DNA from: Rhyacophila brunnea
Taxonomy: Eukaryota; Arthropoda; Insecta; Trichoptera; Rhyacophilidae
Assembly: GCA_022495005.1 (NCBI GenBank)
Contig: JAGYXB010001576.1
Coordinates: 744,001-808,000, forward strand
Length of the DNA stretch: 64,000 nucleotides
Direction: 5' to 3'
A program made the translations under genes and the position numbers. Positions 61,272 to 64,000 of this stretch are shown one piece after another (the first letter of the stretch is position 1; each line of letters opens with the position of its first letter). The notes beneath the pieces are model-generated. The model saw nothing but the letters and a program-made list of their open reading frames with translations. It did no database searches and had not been told where the DNA came from.

Positions 61272-62684
61272 CTAAGACGATTAGGCGCCGGGACAACTGG
61301 GTGCAACGCAATCGAATAAAATTCGAAAATAAATAGACGTTCGTGAATCATAGGTACCTATCTACTTTAGAAATATATATTTAATATTATTATTTATATT
61401 TAAATTAATATATTATTATTTAATACTTGGAGAGAATTTAAATATGCACATGTAAATAATGATTTAATTGTGCATATGTTAAAGTACCAACGAGAAGAGA
61501 GTTCTTTTATTTGTATATAATACCTAAGGCAGCGATTTCCAAACTGGGAGGCGCGAAAAGTTCAACACAATTAATGTAGCCACAGGTTTGCAGTTTACAA
61601 ACGCATAGTTTATAAAACGGCCGATAGTTATAAACTACACAAAAAAAACAATTCTATAAAAGGTTAATTACAAACCTGTCTGAAAATATGGTGACTAATT
61701 TTATAATATCTCACTTATATTCATACTATTGTGAAGCGCGCTGGCTATCTCGTGAAAAAATGAAATAAAAGGGTCAAATCATAATGTTGAAATTTGAGGC
61801 AAATTTGTTTAGGAACGATAATTTTGTAGTTAAACTTGTCTATTTGGTTGAAATTTTTAAAAATAGTGAATAAATCAATGCAAGGCCTACTAATGCATTC
61901 ACTGATTTAAAAAGATAAAATGCAGGCATTCATTAAAAGTTGGGGTTTTTGGAAATCAAAATTTAAAAAAAAAAATTCGCCATGTCTCCACTTTTAAATG
62001 ATTTCTACGCCATAAATATTGAAGCAAACAAAAATCTATTTACCGAGTTATTGGTTAGTATGCTAATGCATTTTTCACATTATTTTATTAATAGTAAAAG
62101 TTTTATTAAAAGTAATAGCGTATCAGGATTGTTAAATATTTTAAATATGTGGTTGAAAGATCTTGGCCTCAGGGCCCGCTTCAGGATGTGGGGCCCATGA
62201 TAGAATCCATTTGTCAATGAACGATGATGAATTTGGATTGGCTACTATTGAAATCGATTGTGCTAATAAACAAGCACATTCGTCGCATGAAAAACAAATT
62301 AATTTAAAAATGAATATAATATAAGTAGTAAAACCTTGTTTGTTTTTTCATTTTTGTGTTAGTAGGTACATTGTTGACTATTTAAAAAGGTGTCTGTATT
62401 ATTTAATGAAATAAAGGGGAGGGAGGCGCCAAGATTAGATTTTTTTAAAGGGAGGCGTAGTAACATAAAGTTTGGAAACCACTGGCCTAAGGCATGATAA
62501 TTCTAAGTCCGCAATAAAAAAAACATTATGTTAGTTAAGGCAACATGAATTAAAACTACGAAGTAGTAGATAGAAACTGATTAAAATTTCTAATCTAATT
62601 TCTGTATTTAATTGTAACGAACGTCTATTTATTTCATTCGACAGTGCGGCACCTAATTGTCCTGGCGCCCAGTTGTACCATTCC
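61272..62684. mobile_element. Repeat family P, copy interrupted by a hAT insertion
   Basis: Left end CTAAGACGATTAGGCGCCGG then GACAACTGGGT; right end CGACAGTGCGGCACCTAATT then GTCCTGGCGCCC. It is an inverted copy of 13043-13703. At 61529/62485 the family P sequence is split by a 955-bp element. Confidence 0.8.
61530..62484. mobile_element. hAT-like element, family E, 8-bp TSD, nested
   Basis: Ends CAGCGATTTCCAAACTGGGA and AAAGTTTGGAAACCACTG are inverted repeats, with GGGAGGCG subterminal repeats at both ends. The flanks ACCTAAGG and GCCTAAGG duplicate one target that is single (GCCTCAGG on the matching strand) in the empty copy at 13224. A family G end fragment (62160-62199) lies inside. The 72-codon frame at 61982-62200 may be a transposase relic (SMLMHFSHYFINSKSF), but I cannot assign it. 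Confidence 0.88.
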
Positions 62685-62749
62685 CAATGTACATAGAATC
62701 ATGTAATTAACTATTTGGGTGAAACTGAAATTATCATACTTAGTGGAAT

Positions 62750-62886
62750 ACGGTTTGTGCGGGTTGTTATCCAACACCATCTGTAATTTGTATTCATAGT
62801 TCAATGAAAACAAATGTGTATGTTTGACGTTAAGTGTCCACTATTTATATCGGATCTAAACAGCCTACCTCCAGCCTTCGCCACTG
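62750..62886. mobile_element. hAT-like MITE family C, right end only
   Basis: CAACACCATCTGTAATTTGT to CTACCTCCAGCCTTCGCCAC then TG at 62886 match the right 120 bp of the family C elements. The left part is missing. Confidence 0.75.
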
Positions 62887-64000
62887 ATATATTATATTAA
62901 ACAATATATCGATTTACTTTACGACAATACGTTCTTTTTGACAAAACGTATATAAATACCAATCTAAATTTTTCAATCATGGAATATCTGGATCAAGGGA
63001 TAGCACACCTAATCTACAGTTATATGTCAGGTGTATAGCTTCGTATTATATTGATATACTACATAATGCAATATACAACTATAATATTTACGTCATCACT
63101 ACATATATTATATTCCATCAACATTATTTTACGCCTTCGTTATACGCAGTTCGAATTCTTTTCTACTTCGGCTCATCACAAGAGATTTCGGAATCACAAA
63201 TATTAAATTTCCTGGCGGACACTGTAGTTACCAAATATCTACATGGTCCAAATATTACTATCGAAATATAACTAATAACTTCCGATTATTAAAAAAATAA
63301 TATCTTCAAGTCATTGAAACTAATAACAGTTAGCAAGCAAGACAAATTTACTATCTATTTCGTTGCAAAATCATGCATTTAAATTCAGTATTAGGCAATA
63401 TTTGACAGCTTCACACGTGTCTAGTATTGTAGATATAAACCGGAAGCTGTAACTGGTCCGTTTACAGACACCGGCGCAGGCAATAGTAAATTCACTGGTT
63501 AATATGATAACGAGATGACTAGTCACAGTTTTTACGGTATAGTTATTCCATCGGATTATATTATTTAATAAAACACCTGCAAATAAATTTGTAAAATTGC
63601 GTGCAATATCTCGTAACTACGACAAAGGTTTTCTCTTAGGTACCCAACTTTCTTACACGCAACATAATATTAATAATATATCAAGACACATTCATCAATC
63701 ATCATCAACTATTTGGTTTTTCAGTACTTAAATATCAAACTATAATTTTATTATGATGCTTTAACAAAAACACGTAAACGTATTGTATGTAATTGTTTTA
63801 CAAAAATAATGGTTATGATTTGATTAAAATTGGAAATACTTATATTTTTCATCTCACGTTCTTTCCCCTTGCTTATTAGAGGTAATCTCACCATTTCGAT
63901 CATTGATGCATCATCCTGAACAACGCTAATGTATTTTTTACCATTGAGGATACGAACTAAGTATAAAATCACAACATTCAAGTTTACCTACACGCAAGCA
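62887..64000. other. No recognised feature to window end
   Basis: AT-rich DNA with short chance frames. I see no paired repeats. Confidence 0.45.

Overview
The window is nuclear DNA of an insect, AT-rich and full of transposons. It holds the 5' half of one host gene, a focal adhesion kinase (FAK/PTK2-type), on the minus strand. Twelve short exons with consensus splice sites and a fully consistent chain of reading phases run from 14624 down to 185. Together they encode a proline-rich N-terminus, the whole FERM domain (F1, F2, F3), the FERM-kinase linker with the autophosphorylation motif SEDYAEI, and the kinase N-lobe (GEGQFGDV loop, AVKTCK lysine, hinge). The gene leaves the window at its left edge before the catalytic loop, so the kinase C-lobe and FAT domain are not visible. 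The order is unknown: base composition, repeat types and FAK sequence fit an insect such as a moth or hemipteran, but nothing here settles it.

Layout. 1-14.6 kb: FAK coding exons separated by introns that carry tRNA-derived SINEs, Tigger/pogo elements, hAT elements and PIF/Harbinger-like MITEs. 14.6-41.5 kb: a probable first intron of about 27 kb, packed with nested elements, including an R1-like retrotransposon fragment inside a hAT-like element (24.1-26.6 kb) and a 2.8-kb LINE (38.6-41.4 kb). 41.55-41.82 kb: a GC-rich segment with an open frame and a splice donor whose phase fits exon 2; it is the best candidate for FAK exon 1. 41.8-64 kb: no host exon recognised; this looks like upstream intergenic DNA made of old transposon copies.

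The strongest structural signal is a dense set of DNA transposons with readable insertion scars. At least six hAT-like families have terminal inverted repeats and 8-bp target-site duplications, and three more elements have TA or TAA/TTA duplications. One hAT insertion can be verified inside the window: the host repeat at 61.3-62.7 kb has an empty paralogue at 13.0-13.7 kb. Several elements are nested, and two copies of one hAT family carry the same internal MITE, so it was mobilised as a composite.

I see no operon, CRISPR array, prophage or new defence system. The biologically interesting points are insect-lineage changes in FAK (a long F3 insert, a long insert before the kinase lysine, a short linker without a PxxP motif, an uncertain N-terminus) and the resolvable transposon history of its introns.
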